Source: Cyprinodon diabolis (Eukaryota; Chordata; Actinopteri; Cyprinodontiformes; Cyprinodontidae). Taken from it: a stretch of 64,000 bases of DNA. The notes under the pieces are model-generated. The model was given only the letters and a program-made list of their open reading frames with translations. It was not told where the DNA came from and made no database searches. Location: positions 14,048,375 through 14,112,374 of the forward strand of contig CM060072.1 in NCBI GenBank assembly GCA_030533445.1. Direction: 5' to 3'. The first letter of the stretch is position 1. Each line of letters opens with the position of its first letter. The position numbers and the translations under genes were made by a program. Shown here piece by piece: positions 25,488 to 36,434 of the stretch.

Positions 25488-28400
25488 CGGCCTTGAAATG
25501 TGAATCAATGCCTTAAATCCCAACCTGCTTCAGGCCCTTCTGCTCTAATTCTTTATTCCGCCCCCCCACTGTTCTTGTCTGCTCTTTGGTGTTTGTTTTC
25601 TTTTTTGGAAAGTCAGCCTCATCCCTTCATCCCTTGCCTGTTTAGTCTAATCTCAGAAATTACCCATAGCCTCATAGTCGCCACCCCAGTCTGTCTGCAC
25701 AGAAGCAAATTGAATGTTTTTAAAGCATCTGTCCGTTTTCCTCAATCCCTCACCTCTTGAACTCAGACATTTATTCTTTTTAAAGTCCTCCTACTCTCTA
25801 CATCGCTGAAATCATTTAACTTGCCGGCCTTGCTCTGGCTCTCCGCGCTGTGAATGTCGCTCACAGTCTAGAGACGAAGGGGACAGATTGAAGCTTTGAT
25901 GCAAAAGACCCTCACTTTTCTTCTGGATTCCCGGACGAAAAGCAAAAACGGACCCGAACTGGACCTATTTACCCGATCAGTGGAAGAAAAAGGAAAACGG
26001 AGCAGCTTGTGGATCCGTCTTCATGTTTTTTTGTTTGTTTTTTTAACGCAGATGCACATCGCAGATCACGCATTCAGAGTTCAGCAGACGCCACGTTCAG
26101 CGCGAGCTACACATGTTTACACAGGATGTATCTGAGGGAAAACCAGTGCCTTTTAGTTTTCATTCTCACAGCCATCCGTTACAGACCAGTCTGTTGTTCT
26201 GTTCCTTCGCATTTATCGCCTGGTTTTAGTTTGCTTCTTTTGTTTTCTCTTTAAAAGTTTTTTTATTTTTTATTGTTTAGAGGAATCCCCACCCCTTTCA
26301 AAAATGTGCAGAAGTGTGCAGAACAAAGTCATCCCAGCAGCTTGAATTATCATCTTCATGTTCAGGTCTTCAAACGTTTAATGAACTAGTATATTACAGT
26401 AGAATATACTGTTTTTCTTCTTTAGAAAAGTGAACCTATAGTGTTCTGCTTTAACTGCATCAGAGAGGCAGCCACTATAATCTAGAATTTGGAGGTAAAT
26501 CAAAGAATTTTTTTTTTATTTAAACTGAGGAAGATTAGAAATTCATGTCAAATTGTGAAGGTTTGGAAACGTTTGTAATTTCTTTATCGTGATTTTTAAA
26601 ATATGGATCAAATTGAGATTGAATAACGTCCAAATATCCATTTTCTAATCGCGCTCGATATTATTTGTAATATTTTAAATCAATCTGGCGTGACGGGTCC
26701 GTGACTTTCTCTGCCAGCTTCACCGAATTTTAAAAATGGTGACGATAACTTTAAAACTTTCTCTGGTTTATCTCCATCTCCAGTTTTCTGCAGGGTCCCA
26801 CACGTCTTGGATCGATTCATATTTTAGACGATGAACACAATAACAGATAAAGTGCTTTTTAATACAGGAAGTAGTTTAAAAAACATTTTAGGAATTACAA
26901 AATAAACCAAATTTTTTCTCTTCATAACATATTTAAGCTTCATCTGAATTTGATTTAACCCAAAGTGCATCAAATCTTTTGTTTTTTATTAACTGATAGT
27001 AAAATCTTTAATATTCCAAGACAAGAAAACAGGATGTTTCTTAAAATTATGTGACGATGGATCTCTAATATATATATAGATATATATTTTATTTGTTCCA
27101 TACTCTGCATAGACAAAGAAACAGGGATTATTATGAAGCCCGTCCATTTTAAATGCAAGAAGCTGCATTTAAATCCACATAATTTGCTTATTCTTCAGGT
27201 AATGTCTCCTTACATCTTTTATTATAGTCCCACTAGTGCCAAATATCACAAAAGGGTTTTTATCAGTTTTTCTTAAGTTCTTTTTTCCTCTAATATCCTG
27301 CATATGTGAAGGGTGGTGTACAGCGGCGGTTTATAACTTAGCTTCAGGGTGCTCAGTCTTCAGTGTCTCAAATAACACCAGCTTACAATGATCGATTGTT
27401 AAAGAAATGTTTTTGGGTTATTTTTTTTTTAGATTGTGATGTTGCTACAGTCTTTAATGTGTATAAAGCCTTCATACCAGCTTACATAGTGGCCAAATCT
27501 AGTGTTCAGGTTTTCATCGGCTTCTGCTGAGTGCAAAGTGCAACACCTTTCACCTCCCTGCTCTAGAGTCCGCTTTTCTACTTTCAGGGTTCCTACAGAG
27601 TCAAAAAAAGAATAGAAAAAGTAAAATATTTTGTATTTTCCGAATCCTATCTCTTTCCAACGGTTCTAAAGTTTGTCGTTTTCTTGTGTCCTCCTACGTT
27701 TGTCTTTCCTTCCTTGGTTTCCTTCTGTAGTCTCCTACCTCCTTCCGCTATATGTGCCTTGGATTCCTTCCCTCTCTCCTTTTTTTTTGTCTCCTACCTC
27801 CTTTCTTTCCCTATGTTGGTTCTGCCCAAAGTTAAAATAACAGTTCTAAAATCAAAGAGAATATTAAGATTTTATATTTTAAGATAAAAGTAAAGGACAG
27901 GGAAAGCTCAGTGTGGAAAAATGTGATATATTTGTGAATTTTCGTGTAAGAGCCCAGGACTTTATATCTGGATTTTCAGTTGTTTGCTTAACTGCACAGA
28001 AATAAAAAAGTTTAAAAAAAAGCAGCAATCCTCAATCAAGAGCCATATTTTCTTTAGCTTTGAAGTTTGCCAATCCTTCTGGATGATTGTTGTGGTGCGC
28101 AGGCTCTTGAGCTTTAGCTTATGGCGAGTCTGCTTTTATCCCGGCGTGTTGATCAATCTGCCGAGGATTGGGTCTGGGTCCTCTGGTGTCGGGTGCCTTT
28201 GCGTACAGTATTACATTCGCATTCAGGCAGCGGCGCTTCTGGAAGCCAGCTTTAACGTACAGGCGTAAAACACCCTCGCCACTGCTTCTGTCCCCCCCAC
28301 TCCTTAAATGCCTATAGATGTATATAAGCAATGCTGACATATCCAGTGCAATGCAAACAAGTGTCTGTTATAAAAAAAAAAACAATATTTTTACACGTTT

Positions 28401-29578
28401 GTCAGTCCTCCCCACTTTCTTATTCCTTTCAGTTCGACTAAAGGCCTTGCATAAGGGAGACGGAGAGCCATAGAAATACAATTTTAAATCAGGAAATAGA
28501 CAACTAGCAGTGCTTTTGGAGATTGATCTGTTTAAAAAAGAAAAGAAAAAAAAGGTTTTGTGTGATTTTTAAATTCATCATCTTATCCTCTTTGATATGA
28601 CTTAATTTTACTCAATGATTTTTGTACATTAAATAAGTCGAAAAGTAATTTTGTTTTTGTCAGTTTGTGTTTGATAAAAGGTAGACGTGATTAATTCGTT
28701 AGGAAGTGTTAAACATGTTTGTCTTGTGAAGTAAATGTTCATTCTACGAGTCTGTGGACAAGTCTACAAGAGTGGTCACTGTTTACCTTTTAAGATAAAA
28801 GGAAATAAAGAAAAGGAAAGGCAGGTCGCCGTTAGAGCGAGATTTAGTTCTAATATTTTATTTTGCGCTAAAAAACAGTGACTAAAGCAGAGGGGGTAAA
28901 AAAAAATAAAAAATTAACTAAACTGAAGTAATTGAGCTGTTTCAACTTGTGTAGCACATATGGGCTTACTTCTTAGCACTTCTAGTTTTATTTTGAATTT
29001 GCCTATTAAGTAGATGACCTTGGCTTTGGATTTCATATATATTACTATAAGGATTCACTGGTCATTTAAGAAAAAAACAAAACAAAACAAAAAAAAAACA
29101 GGAAAAGCTTAATCTCCATGTGAAAGAGAGCCTGACAAAATTGCACTGCCCTCAGATTGCTTGTCACCGTCTATTTTGTATAAAATACATGCAATTGTCT
29201 TTAAACATTAAGGGCAGATCATGTTTCACTGGTATAGAGCTATGGCTTTCACTGAAGTCTGTTTTTGTTCCTATTTCAGTTATGTAGATGTAATCCAATG
29301 TAAAGAATATATAGATATATTAAAAAAAATAAAAAATGGTTTATATTTACACTTCTTCTGTATTCAATGTCAATATTTCCCCTTTGATTATATGTTGAAT
29401 TAGGTTATGTGTTTTTATTTTGTCTTTTCTTTTTTTTTTTTTTTCAACTTTGGATTTGCCGTCGTCTCCAACTATGTTTCTGTCATCTCTGGTTTCAAGC
29501 AGAAATGAGGATGAACTGATATTTCATTAGTTCAACCATCTTACACAATAAAGTTTCCTGTTTTTTCAACACTGAGCA
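25488..29578 (+). other. nr3c1: nr3c1 3' untranslated region (probable)
   Basis: About 4 kb follow the stop codon with no further coding exon on either strand. AATAAA candidates occur at 28804-28809 and 29547-29552; the second, just before the LTR element, is the likely last poly(A) signal. The stretch is AT-rich with several A and T runs and a short TA run near 27069-27090. GR mRNAs usually have long 3'UTRs, so the length is plausible. The exact cleavage site and any alternative ends cannot be fixed from sequence. Confidence 0.65.
29547..29552 (+). terminator. nr3c1: Putative distal poly(A) signal of nr3c1
   Basis: This AATAAA is followed by a T-rich stretch (gtttcctgttttttc) and lies 27 bases before the first base of the gypsy LTR. 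It is the last + strand AATAAA before the retroelement. Confidence 0.55.
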
Positions 29579-30268
29579 TGTCATGATTGGTTACAGAGTA
29601 AACCCAATATGCAGAACACACACGGAGGCTGATAAAAAGTTTATTGATACACAAGCACATGAATATTGCACAGGAACTGGTTCGGGCCTGGGGGCAGGTT
29701 CACTGGAGTCTGCTGGGATGACAGTTCAGTTAGCGCATGGACTGATGAGTTATTAGACTTTGAGTTTGCTGATGTATACCTTGAAGGGGTCCGGGTTTCT
29801 CTTTGAGAGAGGAGACTGTTGGGTCCAGAGACTGTTTGTTCAGCAAAGTTCAATAACTGCTTCAGCGTCTTACTTCTGACCTTGAGGGCAGACCTTGATT
29901 TGGGTTTCCAGCTCTTAGCCAAGAGCTGCAAGGGAATCCAGAGAAGAGTCTTCAGGTTTGGCTCACGAGGGCAGGCTAGGCAGGTTAAGCTCATCCAGAG
30001 CTTCACGAAGAGACAGGATTCCTGTGAGGCAAACAAGGAAGAGTTAGAATCTTATCTCAACAGGAGATAGCAAAAGATTCTCAGGTTTACTTGGCTCAGG
30101 TGCTAACCAAACTAGATCAACACTGCGGCGTTGAGGCAAGGTCTGAATGCAGGTTATATAGTGGATCCTCTGATGATGAGATGGGCCACAGGTGTGATGG
30201 AGGCTCAGCTCAGGAGGACCCACGGCGCACTCTGTTGGAGGAAAGTGGTACAGCTCCAGATCCCAACA
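29579..30268 (-). repeat. 3' LTR of the gypsy element
   Basis: 690 bp with TG...CA ends. It matches the 5' LTR with about five substitutions by eye and one 10-bp deletion (the copy at 34642-34651 has an extra gtttaacaag word). On the - strand it has TATATAA (30160-30154) and AATAAA (29645-29640). Its promoter would point leftward into the nr3c1 3'UTR. Confidence 0.93.
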
Positions 30269-30279
30269 GTACCCCCCCC

Positions 30280-31741
30280 TCAACGACCTCTTGGCGGTCC
30301 AGAAGAAGTCGATGGGAGGGAGCGCTCGTAATCCTCTATCAGGGACGGATCGAGCATGTAGGAGCCAGGAACCCATTGGCGATCCTCCTGACCGTAGCCC
30401 TCCCAGTCGATGAGGTACTGCCATCCGCGACCTCGCCGACGGGAGTCCACGATCCGGCGGACGGTGAAGGCAGGATGTCCATCGACGTCCAGGGTGGGTG
30501 GAGGGGAGTCGGATGGAGGGCACAAAGGACTGGTGACAACTGGTTTTATCTGGGAGACATGGAACGTGGGGTGTATACGGAGACTCGGAGGAAGGTGCAG
30601 ACGTACGGCAGAAGGGTTTATAACCTGGGCAATCTTGTATGGGCCAATGAATCTTGGAGACAATTTGCGAGACATTCCCTTGAGGGGAATGTCCCGAGGG
30701 GAGAGCCATACCTCCTGGCCAATGACGTACTCTGGGGCAGGGCGTCTCTTGGAGTCCGCAAAGCGCTTGGTGGTCACAGAAGATCGGTTGAGAGAGGCGA
30801 TGGTGTCCCTCCAGACTCGTTGACAGCGGCGGATGTGGTGATTGACAGATTGAACCGAAATCTCTCTCTCGTCTGCTGGAAAAAGAGGAGGTTGATATCC
30901 GAGACTAACCTGGAATGGTGATTGACCGGTGGAAGCAGATTTGAGGGAGTTGTGGGCATATTCGATCCATGTGAGGTATTGACTCCAGTCGGTGGGGTTG
31001 TTGGAGGTCAGACAGCGGAGAGTCGATTCGAGCTGTTGGTTCATTCTCTCTGTCTGACCGTTGGACTGTGGATGATAACCAGAAGTAAGTGATGATTTAC
31101 AATTGAGAGCTGCGCAGAAAGCCTTCCAAACTTGGGAGATGAATTGTGGAGGAGAGAATTTCCTGGGGTATTCCATGGAGTCGGAAAACGTGCTTCACTA
31201 GGAGCTGGGCAGTTTGAAAGGCCGTGGGAAGTTTCCTGAGGGGGATCAGATGACATGACTTCGAAAATCGGTCGACGATGGTAAAAATAGTTGACATACC
31301 TCTGGAGATAGGGAGACCAGTGACAAAATCGATGGCGATGTGAGACCAGGGACGAGTTGGAACAGGAAGAGGATGCAACAGGCCAGAGGGTGGTTGATGT
31401 AAGGTCTTGTTTCTGGCGCATATGGAGCAGGCCAAGACATACTCCTTCACATCCTTGTGCAACGTAGGCCACCCCGGGTGAGCGGAAAACTTGGCTGTGT
31501 GCATCCATTGAATCAGGCGGGATCTGACAGACGAAGGGACATAGGTTCTGTTAGGAGGACCGTTACCTGGGTCAGGTTCAGAAGCCAGGGCAGAGTTTAT
31601 GAGATCGGAGATCTCCCAGGAAACCACTCCAACAGTACAGGAAGCAGGCAGAACGGGTTCAGGTGTCTCGGATTGATCAACAGAGTAAAGACGAGAGAGA
31701 GAATCGGGTTTGATGTTCTTGGATCCAGAGGAACTCCATCT
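30280..31741 (-). pseudogene. pol: gypsy RNase H end, integrase and chromodomain (frameshifted)
   Basis: Starts at the L2 junction with the end of RNase H ([14 protein letters not shown]). The H2C2 finger follows ([10 protein letters not shown]..., CSICARNK), then the core with the first Asp ([11 protein letters not shown]). The segment around GIPQEILS should carry the second catalytic Asp (usually SDRGPQF); here it is deleted and the frame shifts. The third residue is present ([10 protein letters not shown]). The C-terminus holds a chromodomain ([19 protein letters not shown], then [13 protein letters not shown]), which in chromoviruses steers insertion to chromatin marks. The frame ends 11 bases before the 3' LTR. 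Confidence 0.9.
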
Positions 31742-31744
31742 GAA

Positions 31745-32640
31745 GTTATTTTCTCTGTGATATCTCTGTATCTAAGTAACTCTAACTGACTAGTTTAAAA
31801 CATAGCACCTTCTGCTGCACTTTTCTACTGAGCAGTTGTCAGTTTCACACGGTTTTATTTCTGATAGCAAGGAGTAGCTGGCTAAGGATAAGGTTAAATA
31901 CAGTAAGATTGTTATTCACGCTGGTGGTAATGACACCCGGTTACGCCGATCGGAGGTCACTAAAATTAGTGTTGCTTCAGTGTGTAAGTTTGCCAAAAAA
32001 AATGTCGGACTCCGTAATTTTCTCTGGTCCCCTCCCTGATCTGACCAGTGATGACATGTTTAGCCGCATGTCCTCATTTAACCGCTGGTTGTCTAGGTGG
32101 TGTCCTGAAAACAACGTGGGCTACATTAATAATTGGCAATCCTTTTGGGGAAAGCCTGGTCTGATTCGGAGAGACGGCATCCATCCCACTTTGGATGGTG
32201 CAGCTCTTCTTTCTAGGAATCTTGCCACATTTATTAGTCCTCCAAAACCCTGACCACCCAGGGTGCAGACCAGGAAGCAGAGTTGTAGTTTAACACCCAT
32301 CTCTGCAGCTTCTCTACTTTTACCCACTCTTTACTCCATCCAGACAGTGTCTTGCCCACGACCAAAATCTAATAAATTAGCAAAGATTCCCAAAGGAGTA
32401 AATCATGATAATCTAATTAAAATCAAAATAACTCCAATTGGGAAAAAAGTTAAAACAATTAAATGCAGTCTGTTTAACATAAGATCGCTTTCCTCTAAAA
32501 GTCTGCTAGTTAATGACTTGATTTGTGATAATCACATTGACTTGTTTTGCCTTACAGAAACCTGGCTGCAGCAAGAGGATTATGTGAGCATAAACGAGGC
32601 AACTCCTTCAAGCTATTTAAATTTTCACATATCTCTAATC
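31745..32640 (+). mobile_element. Internal L2-type LINE fragment inside the gypsy element
   Basis: It reads on the + strand, opposite to its host element. The left part encodes the C-terminal part of an SGNH-type esterase domain, as in ORF1 of many L2/CR1 LINEs: IHAGGNDTR (Asn block), then [12 protein letters not shown] and RRDGIHPT (Asp and His of the DxxH block), ending at a stop near 32253. The right part begins an ORF2 endonuclease: [18 protein letters not shown] and [14 protein letters not shown]. The fragment stops right at the gypsy RT remnant, so it lacks the rest of ORF2 and the 3' tail. Confidence 0.85.
31909..32253 (+). pseudogene. L2 ORF1 remnant, SGNH-esterase-like C-terminus
   Basis: About 110 codons in one frame (with upstream in-frame IHAGGNDTR at about 31915). 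GGND is like block III and DGIHP like block V of SGNH hydrolases. The N-terminal nucleophile Ser block is missing. In LINEs of this type the domain is part of ORF1; its role in retrotransposition is not well known. Confidence 0.65.
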
Positions 32641-33530
32641 CTGAGAAGGTGATATGCATTTCTTAAGTCGAGCTTGGTGAAGACAGTAGCCCCTTGTACT
32701 GGTTCAAAGGCTGATGCTAGTAACGGAAGTGGGTATTTATTTTTAACAGTTATTTGGTTAAGGCCTCTGTAGTCTATACAAGGTCTTAGAGAACCATCCT
32801 TTTTGTCCACAAAAAAGAAACCAGCACCCAACGGAGAAGAAGATGGACGGATTATTCCAGCAGCTAAAGACTCATTTATGTATTTTTCCATGGTTTCTCG
32901 TTCAGGTTTGGAAATGTTGTAAACTCTACTGCGTGGCAGAGGAGCTCCTGGTAATAGCTCAATCGCCTCAATCAGTCATATGGTCTGTGAGGTGGAAGAG
33001 ACGTAGCACTGACCTTACTGAAGACAGGAGCCAGATCATGGTACTCGGAAGGGACCGAAGTAAGGTCAGGAGAGTCCATCTCCCCCCTTCCTCTAGGAGA
33101 CTGCACAGCGGGAGCTGCAGAACGAAGGCATGTTTCATGACATGAGGTCAACCACAATTCAATGTGGCGCTCAGCCCAGTTTATATGGGGATTATGTCGT
33201 TCCAGCCACTCAAAACCAAGCACCAAGGGAGAACATGTAGAAGGAAGAACAAAAAAATGTCAGAGTTTCACGATGATTTCCAGAAATCAAAAGCTCTAGA
33301 GGTTGCGTTTGATGGGTAACCTGATGGAGTCTCTTCCCATCAATAGCAGAGACACTAAGTGGCTTGGTTAAAGGGACAGTTTCGATCTGTAGCTGCAGAA
33401 CCAGGTTTGAATCTATCAAATTACGCTCACATCCAGAGTCGATAAAAGCTGACAAATTGAGATTCTGGTTGGAGAAAAACAGGGTGGCTGGAAGCATCAA
33501 ATGAGGAGACTTTTCAGTTTTCAAATGGCC
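32641..33530 (-). pseudogene. pol: gypsy protease and N-terminal reverse transcriptase (truncated)
   Basis: The protease part (33524-33210) shows the aspartic protease active site as FIDSGCERNLID. After a frame change, LGFEWLERHNPHINW and the RT start follow ([27 protein letters not shown], in two blocks; [14 protein letters not shown]). The sequence breaks off at about 32641, at the junction with the L2 fragment. The RT catalytic block (usually YxDD) and most of RNase H are absent. At least one frameshift occurs near 33210. Confidence 0.85.
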
Positions 33531-33541
33531 TGTCAGACTCC

Positions 33542-34585
33542 TCAGTTCCTCTGACGGGCCCCGGCTTTTGACTTAGCTGGGCATGAAGCAATGAAGTAGA
33601 TGCACAATTTACCCCTGAAACGTCTTAGTCTTTCCTCAGGGGTTAGCCTTGTGTGTCCAACCTGCATAGGTTCGGCTTCCGTCTCAACTGAGTGAGAGAC
33701 CTGGACAGGCATAGAGAGAGACTGGGTTTTAAGCCTCGGCTTGTAAACGGGTTCTGTGGATCCAGAAAAAACAGAGGCATTATTCAATGCAGGGGCTGAC
33801 TCAGAAAAACTTTGACTCCTTTGTCTAGAACTGTTTCTTGCAGGAAGTCTGTTGTCCAACCTAATAGTTAGGCGGATTAAATCCTCCAGACTAGCTGGTT
33901 CGTCGAGAGTTGCAAGTTCATCTTTGATATTTTAATTCAAAGCCTTAAAATATGCACTTTTAAGAGCGCATTCGTTCCATCCAGAAGCTGCGGCTTTGAC
34001 CCGGAAGTTGATGGAAAAATCCGCTACTGAGGAACTTCCCTGTCTTAAATTCAGCAGAGGTCGAGAGTCAATTGTTTGATCAGAGTCCTGATTAAACACC
34101 TGGGAAAATTCAGAAACAAATTCAGAATAAGTACATCTGAAGCTGTCCTTGGAGGCAAACCTTGCCTCCGCCCACTCTAGGGCTCGTCCGGTTAGTTGGG
34201 ACAAAATAAAAGTTATTTTCTTCTTATCAGTAGAAAAACTGCCAGGAGAGTTCTCAAAAATAAGACGGCATTGAAACAAAAAACCTTTACAGTCTTTCAG
34301 ATTACCTGAGAACTTTTCAGGGAGACTAGGACGGAACTCAGGAGATGACGTCACAGCCGGTGAACTTAGAGGCGGAAGTGGATTCGGAAATGGACGTGCT
34401 GTTGATGCAGCGTTAGCGCTACCCATGTAGCCTGCAAAAGTTTGAAGCACTTGTTTTTGGTAATCGACCATGGTATGTAACTCACGGAGGGTTTGAGCTT
34501 GTCCTTGGATCTGAGCATCTTGCTCCTCTAGCCTCCGACGGAGGTGGCCTGCTGGGCTTAGTGTTTGGCCGCAGTGTTCTGTCAT
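33542..34585 (-). pseudogene. gag: gypsy gag (broken)
   Basis: The frame starts at 34585 and is open to 33932 (217 codons). It contains a coiled Gln-rich N-terminus (LEEQDAQIQGQAQ), a Pro-rich stretch, then the Ty3-type capsid segment (LPEKFSGNLKDCKGFLFQC, ALEWAEARF). A TAA stop follows KALN. The same frame continues past it with DELATLDEPASLEDLI to about 33542. The zinc knuckle near the end is reduced: only LCIYF...SCPAK remains of the usual CxxCxxxGHxxxxC. Both defects imply loss of function. Confidence 0.85.
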
Positions 34586-35279
34586 GATTGGTTACAGAGT
34601 AAACCCAATATGCAGAACACACATGGAGGCTGATAAAAAGTTTAACAAGGTTTATTGATACACAAGCACATGAATATTGCACAGGAACTGGTTCGGGCCT
34701 GGGGGCAGGTTCACTGGAGTCTGCAGGGATGACAGTTCAGTTAGCGCATGGAGTGATGAGTTATTAGACTTTGAGTTTGCTGATGTATACCTTGAAGGGG
34801 TCCGGGTTTCTCTTTGAGAGAGGAGACTGTTGGGTCCAGAGACTGTTTGTTCAGCAAAGTTCAATAACTGCTTCAGCGTCTTACTTCTGACCTTGAGGGC
34901 AGACCTTGATTTGGGTTTCCAGCTCTTAGCCAAGAGCTGCAAGGGAATCCAGAGAAGAGTCTTCAGGTTTGGCTCACGAGGGCAGGCTAGGCAGGTTAAG
35001 CTCATCCAGAGCTTCACGAAGAGACAGGATTCCTGTGAGGCAAACAAGGAAGAGTTAGAATCTTATCTCAACAGGAGATAGCAAAAGATTCTCAGGTTTA
35101 CTTGGCTCAGGTGCTAACCAAACTAGATCAACACTGCGGCGTTGAGGCAAGGTCTGAATGCAGGTTATATAGTGGATCCTCTGATGATGAGATGGGCCAC
35201 AGGTGTGATGGAGGCTCAGCTCAGGAGGACCCACGGCGCACTCTGCTGGAGGAAAGTGGTAAAGCTCCAGATCCCAACA
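34580..35279 (-). repeat. 5' LTR of the gypsy element
   Basis: 700 bp, TG...CA ends, nearly identical to the left LTR. On the - strand TATATAA is at 35171-35165 and AATAAA at 34656-34651, a normal order for U3-R-U5. The first ATG of the gag frame (34585-34583) falls inside its last bases. Confidence 0.93.
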
Positions 35280-35940
35280 GAGAAGACTGGGCTTCGTTCT
35301 TCTCACTCCAGCTTCTCTTCTAAGTTGATGAACAGCAGTAACGCAAATGTATTTTTAAAACCTTTTAATTAAAAGTATTTATTAAAATGTATCAAAAGAG
35401 CAGCTGTTTGTCTGTTTACACTGCGCTCTAGTTGGAATCAAATTCACAGAATTTAACTTCACTCTTCCACTTAATAATTTATTTAATATAGCAAAGTCTG
35501 TCATTTTGCAGCCATTTTTCATAATAAAGCACATGAAAACAGTGGAAAGAAACAACTACATTTTAATTGGAGGGAACTTTTATCAGAGTACTTTCTATTT
35601 CCAGAAAAAGGTCAATATTTTCTGTAGCTTCATCCAGTTGGAAACACAGCTGCGCACCTAAATCAGTAATAAAATCTATGAGATAAAAAAAAGCAAATCT
35701 GCCATAACGGCAGATCATAGATAAATGGAGGGGCAGACTTGAAGCCAATATAACTTCATTTATGGCATCAAGCAGCAGAAATGGAGGAAACGACTGTGCA
35801 AAGTAACAACGGTTACCATTGGTTACACACAATGCTGAGAGCATACGTATGGATGATCCAGAAGAGGAATAGGAGAATATCATATAGTGAGAGGAAACTG
35901 AATTATACGGCACAAACTCATCGAAGCTCGTCAGAACGAA
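35280..35940. other. Intergenic DNA right of the gypsy element
   Basis: No host gene. The stretch from about 35740 to 35890 recurs in part at 37015-37070 and 41423-41495. A 153-codon open frame on the - strand (36024-35563) overlaps this repeated sequence and is not recognised. Confidence 0.5.
35740..35890. repeat. Dispersed segment, copy 1
   Basis: Contains ataacttcatttatggcatc and ggttacacacaatgctgaga. The first block recurs at 37015-37070, the second at 41423-41495. The element is not identified. Confidence 0.65.
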
Positions 35941-35944
35941 CAAC

Positions 35945-36180
35945 GTGGCATTGGGTGTAGGAGTTTGCCCTGAAACGTTCAAGCCCCGGCTCCGGCAATT
36001 CAGTGTTGCTGTGTCTTTGGGCAAGACAATTCACCTGCATTGCCTACTGATGGTGGTCAGAGGGACCTCACTTGTGTCTGTGGCTAGAATGTAGCTTGCC
36101 ACCATCAGTGTGTGTGTGAATGGGTGAATGACTGAATGTAGTGTGAAGCGTTGAAGTCTGACTTGAAAAAGCCATTTATC
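35945..36180 (+). mobile_element. SINE-like repeat fragment
   Basis: The words ctgtgtctttgggcaagaca, ttgcctactgatggtggtca and tgtgtgtgaatgggtgaatg follow each other as in a very common teleost repeat whose head is tRNA-like. The promoter boxes are decayed. Confidence 0.5.
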
Positions 36181-36182
36181 AT

Positions 36183-36434
36183 TTGAACACAAAATCTCCT
36201 TCCGTCATGGAGTACTGGACATGGGCCTATCAGCAGGACGATGGATCCAAACATGAAGGGCTGGCTCTAAAACTGCTCCTTCAAGACCACAATCCCGAAA
36301 AAAAGAACATTGTGGACGGAGTTGAAAGCCCTAAAACGAGATCTGCATGGAGGAACAGGCCAAAACAGTGTGCAAACCTGGTGAAGATTAACAGGAAATG
36401 TTTGACTCCTCTCAGTGCTACAGAATATTGAGCT
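36183..36434 (+). pseudogene. Tc1-like transposase C-terminal remnant
   Basis: 82 codons with YQQDDGSKHEG (compare the QQDNDPKHTS type of motif in Tc1 transposases) and a tail ending in TEY. The central part between them is scrambled, and the third catalytic residue region is not recognisable. Confidence 0.45.

Larger units (their letters stand above)
29579..35279 (-). mobile_element. Chromodomain Ty3/gypsy LTR retrotransposon, chimeric and damaged
   Basis: Two direct LTRs (29579-30268 and 34580-35279) flank gag, protease, a partial reverse transcriptase and integrase with a C-terminal chromodomain, all reading on the - strand. This is the chromovirus branch of Ty3/gypsy (Metaviridae). The 5-bp flanks are gagca (29574-29578) and gagaa (35280-35284), one base short of a perfect duplication. 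A purine tract (about 30270-30281 on the - strand) precedes the 3' LTR. About 0.9 kb in the middle (31745-32640) is a foreign L2-type LINE fragment that replaces most of the RT and RNase H. The element cannot move by itself. Confidence 0.95.

Noticed and set aside
30091..30921. 276-codon + strand frame
   Set aside because: It is the antisense shadow of the gypsy integrase and chromodomain coding region; the - strand frame has clear domain motifs.
35563..36024. 153-codon - strand frame taken as a host gene
   Set aside because: It starts in SINE-like sequence and overlaps a segment repeated elsewhere in the window. No family motif was recognised, so it is treated as repeat-derived.
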